5,446 nt of DNA from Thermoplasmata archaeon (lineage in GTDB: Archaea; Thermoplasmatota; Thermoplasmata; UBA10834). Below are positions 1-5,446 of this stretch, in pieces. The stretch covers positions 1 through 5,446 of the forward strand of contig JALHSX010000223.1 of assembly GCA_022865445.1 (NCBI GenBank), in the 5' to 3' direction. A model generated the notes under the pieces. It was not told the DNA's origin, did no database searches, and saw only the letters and a list, made by a program, of their open reading frames with translations. Every line of letters begins with the position of its first letter. Position 1 is the first letter of the stretch. Made by a program: the position numbers and the translations under genes.

Positions 1-299
1 ATCAGCGAGCCGCCGTTCTTCTCGCTGATCGAGATATCTATCTGTCCCTTGTACTCCTGTGCCTCTCCCTTGACCTTCACGACCTGCTCTCGGTCGAATG
101 AAGCGAACAGCTTCTGCACGCTGTCCGCGTCTTGCCCTCCCCAGTACTTGATCGTTATCTGGCCGGACTTGTCCGCGGCCCTGAACTCGAACATGAAACC
201 GTACTTGTACTCGGTGACTGGCTTCCTGTAGTTCACTGAGAAGTAGCTGTCGACCTTGTCTCCCGGCTTCAGCTCGGAGATCAATTGCTTGGATCCCAT
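1..299 (-). CDS. OB-fold nucleic-acid-binding protein, N-terminal part (C-terminus off window)
   Basis: The first 99 residues are visible, starting MGSKQLISELKPGDKVDSYF; the rest lies beyond the left edge. The opening 'ISELKPGD.V..YF.V', followed by a strand-rich segment with 'FEFRAADKSGQITIKYWGG' (about residues 37-55) and 'VVKVKGEAQEYKGQIDISIS' (about 73-92), is the pattern of the OB-fold that begins YhaM-type 3'-5' exoribonucleases and related archaeal single-stranded nucleic-acid-binding proteins. In YhaM an HD phosphohydrolase domain follows; whether one follows here cannot be seen. The ATG at 297-299 is preceded on the minus strand by a purine-rich AAGGGAG about nine bases upstream, and by a TATA-like box at 353-360, so it probably has its own promoter. 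The OB-fold call is firm; nuclease versus simple binding protein is open. Confidence 0.85.
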   Translation of the reverse strand, partial: MGSKQLISELKPGDKVDSYFSVNYRKPVTEYKYGFMFEFRAADKSGQITIKYWGGQDADSVQKLFASFDREQVVKVKGEAQEYKGQIDISISEKNGGSL

Positions 300-352
300 G
301 GTTTTCCGCTCCCTTGCGACTCGTCCGTCTCCCCGGGTTATCGGCAACGGTA

Positions 353-360
353 GGTATATT
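353..360 (-). promoter_or_regulatory. candidate TATA box for the OB-fold gene
   Basis: Minus-strand AATATACC, preceded by purine-rich GAGAG that could serve as a weak BRE. About 25 bases downstream would place a transcription start near 330, leaving a leader of about 30 bases before the ATG at 299. The box lies in the 231-base gap (300-530), which contains no convincing gene. The spacing fits an archaeal promoter; the match to TTTATATA is only partial. Confidence 0.4.
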
Positions 361-530
361 CTCTCTATTGTGGGTGCGCCGAAAGTCCCCCCTCTGAGCT
401 GTCGGACCGCGGTATGCTCAATCGCCATCCCCGCATCGGTCTCCAGGCTCGAGTGAAACGACATCCGGCCGCACACGAGCCCGGATTGCCCTCATGGATG
501 ACATCACATTCCACTGCGTGTAGGCTACGC

Positions 531-761
531 TCATGGTTTCGATGCGAATCTCTTCTGGAGGTTCCTGTCGAGAACCGCCTTCTTCTTGGGATCGGCTATC
601 CAGACCTTGGTTTCCTTCCAAATCGCCGGACAGTGCTCCCCCGGCAGTCCGACCGTCTTTGCGATCTCCTCCTCGATGTCCTTCGCGTTCTCCTTCGTCA
701 CGAGGATTCCGAGGAGTTCGAAATAGCCTTTCTTCTTCAAGTGAGCGACGAAACATGTCAT
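531..761 (-). CDS. small unrecognised protein (76 aa) downstream of the flavoprotein
   Basis: I do not recognise the family. The product begins MTCFVAHLKKKGYFELLGIL and is soluble and basic, with a predicted helix around 'KENAKDIEEEIAKTVGL', then 'GEHCPAIWKETKVWIADPKK' and a basic tail ending RFASKP. It has two cysteines (residue 3 and in GEHCP). There is no signal peptide or membrane segment. Codon choice and the amphipathic helical pattern look like real coding sequence. The ATG at 759-761 lies five bases after the stop of the flavoprotein gene, so the two are probably co-transcribed and translationally coupled. An alternative TTG start at 768-770 overlaps that stop and would add three residues; neither start has a strong Shine-Dalgarno. 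An accessory role to the flavoprotein is suggested by position only. Confidence 0.72.
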   Translation of the reverse strand: MTCFVAHLKKKGYFELLGILVTKENAKDIEEEIAKTVGLPGEHCPAIWKETKVWIADPKKKAVLDRNLQKRFASKP

Positions 762-766
762 CGATA

Positions 767-1342
767 TCAACGATCCATCTTGATCAGCTCGGCCATCCTC
801 TTGCCCACGTATCGCGCGCTCTTGAGTCCCTCGGCATCTTCGAGCACATCTCCCTTGGCGTTGCCCAGGGCCATCGCTCCGGGGAGCCCTCCTTCCGAGC
901 CAGCGACGATCATCTCGCTCATGAAGAAGTATGTGGCTATCTGCATGACCGTCAGCTCCTGCCCGCCATGCGCTCCGCCGCCGACGCAGACCGCCCCGCC
1001 CACCTTTCCCTTCATCGCATGTGTCTGATAGGAGATCGTGGACCTATCGATCAACGCCTTGAGCTGCGCAGTGACTCCTCCCCAGTACACCGGGGACCCT
1101 ATCAGCAATCCGTCGGATGAGGCCATCCTCTTCAGGAGGGCGAGAGCATCGTCCTTGATATGGCACTCCCAAAGCTTCTTGGTGCACTTGTCGCACCCGT
1201 CGCATGGCCGGACGTCGTAGTCCGCCAGAGAAATGTCCTCAACCTGGATGCCGCCCTTCTCGAGTTCCTCCTTGGCGGCATCGAGCATCAGCTGCGTGTT
1301 CCCTTTCTTCCTCGGGCTCCCGTTGATCGCCAGCACCTTCAT
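767..1342 (-). CDS. Isf-like iron-sulfur flavoprotein (NADPH-dependent FMN reductase/flavodoxin fold)
   Basis: 191 residues, a usual length for this family. It begins MKVLAINGSPRKKGNTQ, where the GSPRKKGNTQ loop (9-18) binds the FMN phosphate. Further FMN-contact segments are GSPVYWGG (82-89), followed by 'TAQLKALIDR', and the glycine-rich GGGAHGGQE (121-129). Between them lies a compact cysteine cluster, CDGCDKC (C47, C50, C53) plus C60 before HIKDD, the position where Isf proteins of methanogens hold a [4Fe-4S] cluster. The expected role is cytosolic electron transfer, in known Isf linked to ferredoxin and oxidative-stress reduction; the substrate here is unknown. I chose the ATG at 1342, not an ATG 24 bases upstream, because AAAGGAGG stands seven bases before it and the fold starts there. 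A GCGAAAACTACTTT stretch near 1387-1400 could be a weak BRE/TATA. It is probably the first gene of a pair. Confidence 0.93.
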   Translation of the reverse strand: MKVLAINGSPRKKGNTQLMLDAAKEELEKGGIQVEDISLADYDVRPCDGCDKCTKKLWECHIKDDALALLKRMASSDGLLIGSPVYWGGVTAQLKALIDRSTISYQTHAMKGKVGGAVCVGGGAHGGQELTVMQIATYFFMSEMIVAGSEGGLPGAMALGNAKGDVLEDAEGLKSARYVGKRMAELIKMDR

Positions 1343-1349
1343 GATATGT

Positions 1350-1357
1350 CCTCCTTT
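1350..1357 (-). promoter_or_regulatory. Shine-Dalgarno site of the flavoprotein gene
   Basis: Minus-strand AAAGGAGG, seven bases before the ATG at 1342. It is the strongest ribosome-binding site in the window. It decides the start: the longer reading frame from 1366 would place this site inside the coding sequence. Confidence 0.85.
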
Positions 1358-1477
1358 GAATTGCACCCAGACTGCGTTCGACGCTCAAAGTAGTTTTCGC
1401 TCATCGAGGAATGAAAACACGCCCCGGCCCCGCACCCCTGGAGGCCGAAGGCATTCCTAGATCCCTCTTTCTTCCCA

Positions 1478-4400
1478 TCACCAGCATTTGGAGAAGCCGC
1501 AGGTCCTGCAAACTACGCATCCCTCGACATATTCCACCATGCTTCCGCATTCTGGACACTCGGGGCATACATCCCCCTTGTCCACGTGATTCTGCTTTGC
1601 CGGAGCGCCCGCCAAAGGTGCTGGAGCCTCTCCCTCGACCTTCTCGGCCGTCAGAGACCTGTCCTTTGAGAACCGTTCGAGCGCCTTCGCGACAGCGTCG
1701 CTGCACGAGAGCACCATCCCTCCTGGCTGCCACAACGGAGTGGGGCAGCGAATCCCCTTGAGCTGCTTCACTATCGCCTCGGGCTCGATCCCTGACCTGA
1801 GCGCGAGCGATATCAGCCTGCCCACAGCCTCCGCCTGCGAGGCCGTGCACCCACCGGACTTGCCCATCTGGGTGAACACTTCGCACAGCCCCCTCTCATC
1901 CTCGTTTATCGTGACATACAGGTGACCGCAACCGGTCTCGAGCCTCTGGGTCGAGCCGCGCGTCACATACGGCCTTGCCCGCGGGAGCCTAGACGCCTCC
2001 TCCTCCTCGGCTCTGATCTCCTCAGCCGTCTTGTGCTCCTCGCCGACGCTAAGGACCTGGTCCTCGCGGCTGCCATATCTGTAGACAGTGACGCCCTTGC
2101 ATCCCAGGTTGTAGGCCATCAGATAGACGTCCTCGACATCCTTTGGCGTGGCGTCCTTCGGGAAGTTGACGGTCTTCGAGACTGCGTTGTCGGTGTGTTC
2201 CTGGAATGCCGCCTGCATTCTTATGTGCCACTGAGGCGATATGTCCAGCGCCGTGACGAAGAGTCTCCGCACGTCCTCCGGGACCATCTTCAGGTCCTTC
2301 AAGGTGCCCTTCGAGGCTATCTCCTTCATCAAGTCACTTGTGTAGAACCCCCTGTCTTTTGCAGCCTCCTCGAAGATCGGGTTCACCTCGGGCAGGATGT
2401 CCTTGTCCATCACGTTGCGGACATACGCGACCGCGAATATCGGTTCGATGCCGCTTGAGACGCCAGAGATGATGCTTATGGTCCCCGTCGGAGCTATGGT
2501 CGTGACCGTCGCGTTTCTGATGTGCTTGTTCTTGCCCGCGAGAGTGCTGTCCTCGAAGTTGGGGAAGCTCCCGCGCTCCTCCGCGAGTGTCACCGAGGCC
2601 TTGTGTCCTTCTTCGTTGATGAACTTCATGATGTCGCGGCCGAGCCCGATCGCCTCATCGCTGTCATAGGGTATGCCGAGCCTCAGGAGCATGTCCGCGA
2701 AGCCCATGACTCCCAGCCCGATCTTCCGGTTGGCCTTCGTCATCTCTTCGATCTGCTTGAGCGGGTACTTGTTGACATCTATGACATTGTCGAGAAACCT
2801 GACGGACAAGTGGACCGTCTCGCCCAGCCTCGCCCAGTCGAACACCTGTCGACCGTCCTTGTGCGTCAGCATTTTCGCCAGATTGATTGATCCCAGATTG
2901 CACGATTCGTAGGGCAGTAGTGGTTGCTCGCCACATGGGTTGGTGCTCTCGATGTCCCCGACCTTAGGAGTAGGGTTGTCTCTGTTGATCCGGTCAAGGA
3001 AGATCGTGCCTGGCTCGCCGTTCCTCCAGGCCATGTTGACGATCATGTCGAATACTCTCCTGGCCTGTAGTTTCTTGATCGGCTGTTTTGTCCTCGGGTT
3101 TATCAGGTCGTACTCCCCACCCTCCTTGAGGGCTTCCATGAACTTGTCCGTCAGAGCCACGGAGATGTTGAAATTGGTCAGTCTCGTGCTGTCTCGCTTG
3201 CACACTATGAATTCGAGGATGTCGGGGTGGTCGACGCGGAGTATGCCCATGTTCGCACCCCGGCGAGTCCCTCCTTGCTTGATGGTCTCCGTCGCGGCGT
3301 TGAACACCTCCATGAACGAGATGGGCCCGCTCGAGACCCCAGCCGTGCTCTTGACTGAGTCGCTCGAAGGTCTCAACCTCGAGAAGCTGAATCCAGTCCC
3401 TCCTCCGCTGTTGTGAGACACGAACCCATTCGCCAAGTATGCGTGCCGCTGCGGTATTGTGAGGTCGACGACCTTCTGCTTCCCGGCGGGCAGGACGGTT
3501 TGAACTGTCACGATGTAATGTCCTTGGTCGTCGGGCTCTTGGTGCATGGATCCCGCGACCCTGAGCTCCTCCATCATTGCTTCCGGGTCCACTTCCTCGA
3601 GGCGCTTCGCCAGAATCAGAGAGTCGAATCCCACTTTGTCCTTGAAGATCATGAAGCCGGAGCGGGTGCATACCGTCAACCTGGTATCCTCCCTTGTCGT
3701 CGGGATGCCGAGATAGAACAGGATTGTCTGCATCTCGGATGCGAGTCTCTCCGAATCGAGCTCGACGTTCGCGACGCCGGCCGGAGATATCCAACCCCGC
3801 TCGCCGAAAGCCCTTCTCAGAAACGCGCAGAGAGCCTTTTCATCGGCGCCTATGAGCCTCCTATCGACTCCCGATTCTGCGAACTCCGACAGGTCGTGCG
3901 GAACGGCACTCTCGGTTCCGCCTAGCCACCCCCCGAGCTTCATGACCAGTTTCACGCCTGGAGTCAGTTGTCCAATCTTCTGCCAGACTAGCTCGCCCTC
4001 CGGTGACAGAGTCATGATTCTGTGTAGGGCGGTTCCAGTGATATTGTAACCCTCAGAAGTCTCGACTGTGAAAACCTCTTGGACGCCATTCTCGTGCTTT
4101 GAACGCACTATGTCCATGCCCTCGTGGGTTTCGATCCACATGCCCGACTCGATCGTACCGAGCCTCCTGCATCCGGAATCGGTCATAACGAGCGTGTCCG
4201 GAACGAGGCACTTGTGTATCAGAGCGGTGTACTTGATGGCGTCGAAGATCTCTTCCATCGAATCGCCAATCGGAAGTACGAAGCAAGCAGACAGTTGGCC
4301 GAGTTCCCTTCCTGCGTTCATGAGAGTAGGGCTGTTCGGCATGAATTCAAGTCGAGCCATCATCTCGTAGAATCTCTCTGCAATCTTGTCTACATCTGCG

Positions 4401-4633
4401 TCGGTCTTCCCGTACCGCTTCTCGGCGAGGGCTATTGCCCTTGCGACGCGCTCGAACAACTCCCTGAGAGTCTCGACCGGCTTCCCCTGGTCGTCTTTCC
4501 TGAGATACCTGCGTTCAAGCACTACTTTGGCATTCGCGGTTATCTGAGGCTCAAGCGCCCATCCATGCAGTGCCGCACGATTGTGGTTGGCGGCGACAGC
4601 GCCTCCTCTTGCTTGACCCGACGCAGACGACAT
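1478..4633 (-). CDS. nrdJ: adenosylcobalamin-dependent (class II) ribonucleoside reductase, intein-containing precursor
   Basis: The precursor is 1051 residues; after loss of the 267-residue intein the enzyme is 784. It reduces ribonucleotides to deoxyribonucleotides, making its radical with adenosylcobalamin. Visible motifs (precursor numbering): EFMPNSPTLMNAG (96-108); SACF with C117; SGGGTGFSFSRLRP (409-422); NPCGE (565-569), giving the thiyl cysteine C567 with N565 and E569; C578 in PYESCNLGSINL, which with C117 should form the reducible disulfide, as in the Thermotoga enzyme; and PTGTISIISGVSSGIEP near 715-731. A TSCPD-type domain follows at about 890-985, with 'TQMGKSGGC' and 'ASQAEAVGRLISLALRSG'. 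The tail (1023-1050) has seven cysteines, likely a zinc ribbon plus the shuttle cysteines that re-reduce the active site. No N-terminal ATP-cone is visible. The ATG at 4633 has GAGGGGGAG just upstream. Stop codon is TGA. I see no partner subunit nearby; class II enzymes need none. Confidence 0.97.
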   Translation of the reverse strand: MSSASGQARGGAVAANHNRAALHGWALEPQITANAKVVLERRYLRKDDQGKPVETLRELFERVARAIALAEKRYGKTDADVDKIAERFYEMMARLEFMPNSPTLMNAGRELGQLSACFVLPIGDSMEEIFDAIKYTALIHKCLVPDTLVMTDSGCRRLGTIESGMWIETHEGMDIVRSKHENGVQEVFTVETSEGYNITGTALHRIMTLSPEGELVWQKIGQLTPGVKLVMKLGGWLGGTESAVPHDLSEFAESGVDRRLIGADEKALCAFLRRAFGERGWISPAGVANVELDSERLASEMQTILFYLGIPTTREDTRLTVCTRSGFMIFKDKVGFDSLILAKRLEEVDPEAMMEELRVAGSMHQEPDDQGHYIVTVQTVLPAGKQKVVDLTIPQRHAYLANGFVSHNSGGGTGFSFSRLRPSSDSVKSTAGVSSGPISFMEVFNAATETIKQGGTRRGANMGILRVDHPDILEFIVCKRDSTRLTNFNISVALTDKFMEALKEGGEYDLINPRTKQPIKKLQARRVFDMIVNMAWRNGEPGTIFLDRINRDNPTPKVGDIESTNPCGEQPLLPYESCNLGSINLAKMLTHKDGRQVFDWARLGETVHLSVRFLDNVIDVNKYPLKQIEEMTKANRKIGLGVMGFADMLLRLGIPYDSDEAIGLGRDIMKFINEEGHKASVTLAEERGSFPNFEDSTLAGKNKHIRNATVTTIAPTGTISIISGVSSGIEPIFAVAYVRNVMDKDILPEVNPIFEEAAKDRGFYTSDLMKEIASKGTLKDLKMVPEDVRRLFVTALDISPQWHIRMQAAFQEHTDNAVSKTVNFPKDATPKDVEDVYLMAYNLGCKGVTVYRYGSREDQVLSVGEEHKTAEEIRAEEEEASRLPRARPYVTRGSTQRLETGCGHLYVTINEDERGLCEVFTQMGKSGGCTASQAEAVGRLISLALRSGIEPEAIVKQLKGIRCPTPLWQPGGMVLSCSDAVAKALERFSKDRSLTAEKVEGEAPAPLAGAPAKQNHVDKGDVCPECPECGSMVEYVEGCVVCRTCGFSKCW
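3410..4210 (-). mobile_element. intein in NrdJ (267 aa) with reduced endonuclease remnant
   Basis: The insert interrupts NrdJ between ALIHK (ending at residue 141) and SGGGTGFSFSRLRP (from 409), which are contiguous in intein-free homologues. It shows the splicing blocks in order: block A begins CLVPDTLVMTDSG with nucleophile Cys1; block B is GYNITGTALHR with the T-x-x-H pair (intein T60, H63); block F/G near the end is HAYLANGFVSHN, with penultimate His266, terminal Asn267 and Ser as the +1 extein residue. This is a class 1 arrangement with all key residues, so self-splicing is expected. The central 110-120 residues are too short for a full two-motif LAGLIDADG endonuclease. The part around FLRRAFGERG and 'SERLASEMQTILFYLGI' resembles the second half of one, without its acidic catalytic motif. 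Mobility has therefore probably been lost. Confidence 0.95.
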
Positions 4634-4839
4634 TGCTCCCCCTCTATGATCCTAAGACTCTAATCAAGCTACTCCGAAACCTAATGCACGTTGCAACATC
4701 GATAGCATGCCCCCAAATCCTGTCCGTAGAAGCCCATTCTGTCCCTCTCATCCCCGCTTGGCGTCTGCAGGGTGAAAAGCTTTGCTACTGCGTGCAAGCA
4801 GCGAACGGGATATATCGCATAAGTAGGTTTTCGCACTAG

Positions 4840-4907
4840 ACCTGATAACAGACTCGCAGTGGAAATCCAGGTTCCACAGGAAACGGGCATCACATATGTT
4901 ATCAGGT
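4840..4907. repeat. perfect 11-bp inverted repeat with nested hairpin
   Basis: ACCTGATAACA at 4840-4850 is exactly complementary to TGTTATCAGGT at 4897-4907; on the plus-strand RNA the stem could extend to 4837-4910 with G-U pairs. The 46-base interior holds a second inverted repeat, GTGGAA (4859-4864) with TTCCAC (4872-4877) around a seven-base loop. A further copy of GTTATC stands at 4910-4915, 12 bases after the one at 4898-4903. It could be a structured RNA, a regulator-binding site for nrdJ or moaD, or a relic repeat; the sequence alone does not decide. Confidence 0.6.
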
Positions 4908-5042
4908 TTGTTATCGGACTATGTGTCCAGATGATACGATGATTTCCAGAGGCGCATTCCACCCTGATGTTCCATGTCGGCCTGTGCTTCCTCGTCGAGA
5001 GACCATCTTCTTCCCGGGTCTCAGATGCTCCGGGCAAATGAT

Positions 5043-5050
5043 TTGAATAT
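5043..5050 (+). promoter_or_regulatory. candidate TATA-like element for moaD
   Basis: TTGAATAT on the plus strand, about 45 bases before the GTG start. Transcription beginning about 25 bases downstream would leave a leader of roughly 20 bases, long enough to carry the AAGGGG ribosome-binding site. The consensus match is only moderate. Confidence 0.35.
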
Positions 5051-5078
5051 CGGTACGACATCTACTGTGCATCAGATC

Positions 5079-5084
5079 AAGGGG
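5079..5084 (+). promoter_or_regulatory. Shine-Dalgarno site fixing the GTG start of moaD
   Basis: AAGGGG seven bases before the GTG at 5092. A nearer ATG at 5088 is in a different frame and leads to a protein with no MoaD features, so this site supports the GTG. Confidence 0.6.
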
Positions 5085-5091
5085 TCTATGC

Positions 5092-5337
5092 GTGAGAATA
5101 AAAGTGACACTCTTCGCCGCTTTCAGAGATATTGTCGGCGCGAAAGAGGAGAATCTGGAGATCAAAGAAGGCATGACGGTCCAGATGCTTCTCGACTAGT
5201 ATGTGCGCAGATTCCCTCCGATGGGACGGTTCCGTGATCATATAATCCTCTCAGTGAACAAGGTGTATGGTCCTCCGGGCAAGATCCTCAGGGATGGAGA
5301 CGAGGTTTCTTTCCTGCCCCCCGTCAGCGGAGGATAA
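5092..5337 (+). CDS. moaD: MoaD/SAMP-family ubiquitin-like sulfur carrier with in-frame TAG at codon 36
   Basis: Read from GTG 5092 to TAA 5335-5337, the frame has 81 codons, a normal MoaD length. It opens VRIKVTLFAAFRDIVGAKEE, continues 'LEIKEGMTVQMLLD', and closes with 'ILRDGDEVSFLPPVSGG'. The DGDEV, PPVSGG and terminal Gly-Gly are family hallmarks; the last glycine is the one adenylated and thiocarboxylated to give sulfur to molybdopterin (with MoaE) or, as archaeal SAMP, to be joined to proteins. Codon 36 (5197-5199) is TAG, between LLD and YVRRFP, where homologues normally have a charged or polar residue. The sequence on both sides is well conserved and in one frame, so this is a single-codon substitution, not a frameshift. 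It could be a readthrough/pyrrolysine codon, a fresh nonsense mutation or a base error. No moaE or other cofactor gene is visible nearby. Family identity is secure; functional status is not. Confidence 0.8.
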
Positions 5338-5367
5338 TCACAGCTTCGCGGGACCCCGAGCGGAGAT

Positions 5368-5446
5368 TCATCCGAGCAGAACGACCCTGAGGCTCGCGCC
5401 CTTTGGGCAGTCGATATCCTTCTCGACCGATTCTATCCTGAATCTC
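5368..5446 (-). CDS. C-terminal 25 residues of a gene entering from the right edge, unrecognised
   Basis: A minus-strand frame open from the window edge ends at TGA (5368-5370) and reads RFRIESVEKDIDC then PKGASLRVVLLG. It has an alternating hydrophobic, strand-like pattern, and most third codon positions are G or C, more than in the frame aligned opposite on the plus strand. It would converge on moaD with a gap of 30 bases. I cannot assign a family from so short a piece, and a chance open frame of this length is quite possible. Confidence 0.42.
   Translation of the reverse strand, partial: RFRIESVEKDIDCPKGASLRVVLLG

Larger units (their letters stand above)
4634..5091. other. divergent intergenic region between nrdJ and moaD, no convincing gene
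   Basis: The 458 bases separate nrdJ (minus) from moaD (plus). Open frames here, such as a minus-strand 126-codon one at 4681-5061, lack family motifs, a ribosome-binding site and coding-like composition. No tRNA or rRNA motif is apparent. Contents worth noting: a palindromic GATATATC at 4809-4816 that could be a TATA box for either strand (for nrdJ it would give a leader of about 150 bases); the large inverted repeat at 4840-4907; and a TATA-like TTGAATAT at 5043-5050 upstream of moaD. No clear promoter lies immediately before the nrdJ start. Confidence 0.7.

Noticed and set aside
418..534. 38-codon minus-strand frame starting in an ATGA overlap with the end of the small gene
   Set aside because: The ATGA overlap invites a coupled gene, but the peptide (MSVAYTQWNVMSS...) has no motif, a coding-unlike composition and no ribosome-binding site of its own.
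414..1120. Long plus-strand open frames (204 and 195 codons) across the flavoprotein and small gene
   Set aside because: They are opposite strongly motif-supported minus-strand genes, and their translations are low-complexity Ser/Arg/Pro-rich with no family features.
1414..1447. Hairpin CGGCC/GGCCG followed by TTTT after nrdJ as a terminator
   Set aside because: The stem is only five pairs with a 13-base loop, and the T run is four bases set off by GGGCGTG; too weak to call.
2994..3794. Minus-strand 266-codon frame inside nrdJ
   Set aside because: Out-of-frame shadow of nrdJ; the translation is Arg/Gly/Asp-rich without motifs, while the nrdJ frame is continuous and recognisable throughout.
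4809..4816. GATATATC as an NrdR-box or palindromic operator for nrdJ
   Set aside because: The flanks do not match the NrdR box pattern and there is no tandem copy; kept only as a possible TATA box.
4999..5022. GAGACC/GGTCTC inverted repeat upstream of moaD
   Set aside because: Six pairs around a 12-base loop is within chance expectation for this length, and nothing else supports it.
4681..5061. 126-codon minus-strand frame in the intergenic region
   Set aside because: Rich in Cys, His and Arg without pattern, no ribosome-binding site, and it covers the inverted repeat; likely chance.
5088..5237. ATG-started plus-strand frame (MRENKSD...) overlapping moaD
   Set aside because: Its translation is random-looking; the GTG four bases later opens the clear MoaD frame.
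5338..5446. Plus-strand open frame continuing after the moaD stop
   Set aside because: It has no start codon and fewer G/C third positions than the minus-strand frame aligned opposite it.

Overview
The window looks archaeal. It carries an intein-containing, vitamin B12-dependent (class II) ribonucleotide reductase, an iron-sulfur flavoprotein of the kind common in methanogens and their relatives, a small MoaD/SAMP-type ubiquitin-like protein, TATA-like boxes placed as in archaeal promoters, and Shine-Dalgarno sites. A euryarchaeal or Thermoplasmata-type genome fits, but this is inferred from protein style only; no marker gene is present.

Layout, left to right. Minus strand: the start of an OB-fold nucleic-acid-binding protein that runs off the left edge (1-299); a 231-base gap with a candidate promoter; a 76-residue unrecognised protein (531-761) directly behind an Isf-like flavoprotein (767-1342), probably one transcript; a 135-base gap; then the dominant gene, nrdJ (1478-4633), 1051 codons with a 267-residue intein (3410-4210). 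Then follows a 458-base divergent intergenic region (4634-5091) with no convincing gene, but with a perfect 11-bp inverted repeat enclosing a second hairpin. Plus strand: a moaD-like gene (5092-5337) that is intact at both ends but has an in-frame TAG at codon 36. At the right edge, on the minus strand, is what looks like the last 25 codons of a convergent gene.

NrdJ makes deoxyribonucleotides. Its precursor must splice itself to give the 784-residue enzyme, because the intein sits next to a conserved SGGGTGF segment. The intein has good splicing motifs but only a reduced, apparently inactive homing-endonuclease remnant. The flavoprotein and its small neighbour suggest a redox function. The MoaD-like protein would donate sulfur to molybdopterin/tungstopterin or act as a protein modifier, if its TAG is read through.

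The points most worth a second look are the TAG in moaD (pyrrolysine decoding, recent nonsense mutation or sequence error), the decayed intein endonuclease, and the repeat structure between nrdJ and moaD. I found no CRISPR array, tRNA, rRNA, insertion sequence or recognisable new defence-type system.
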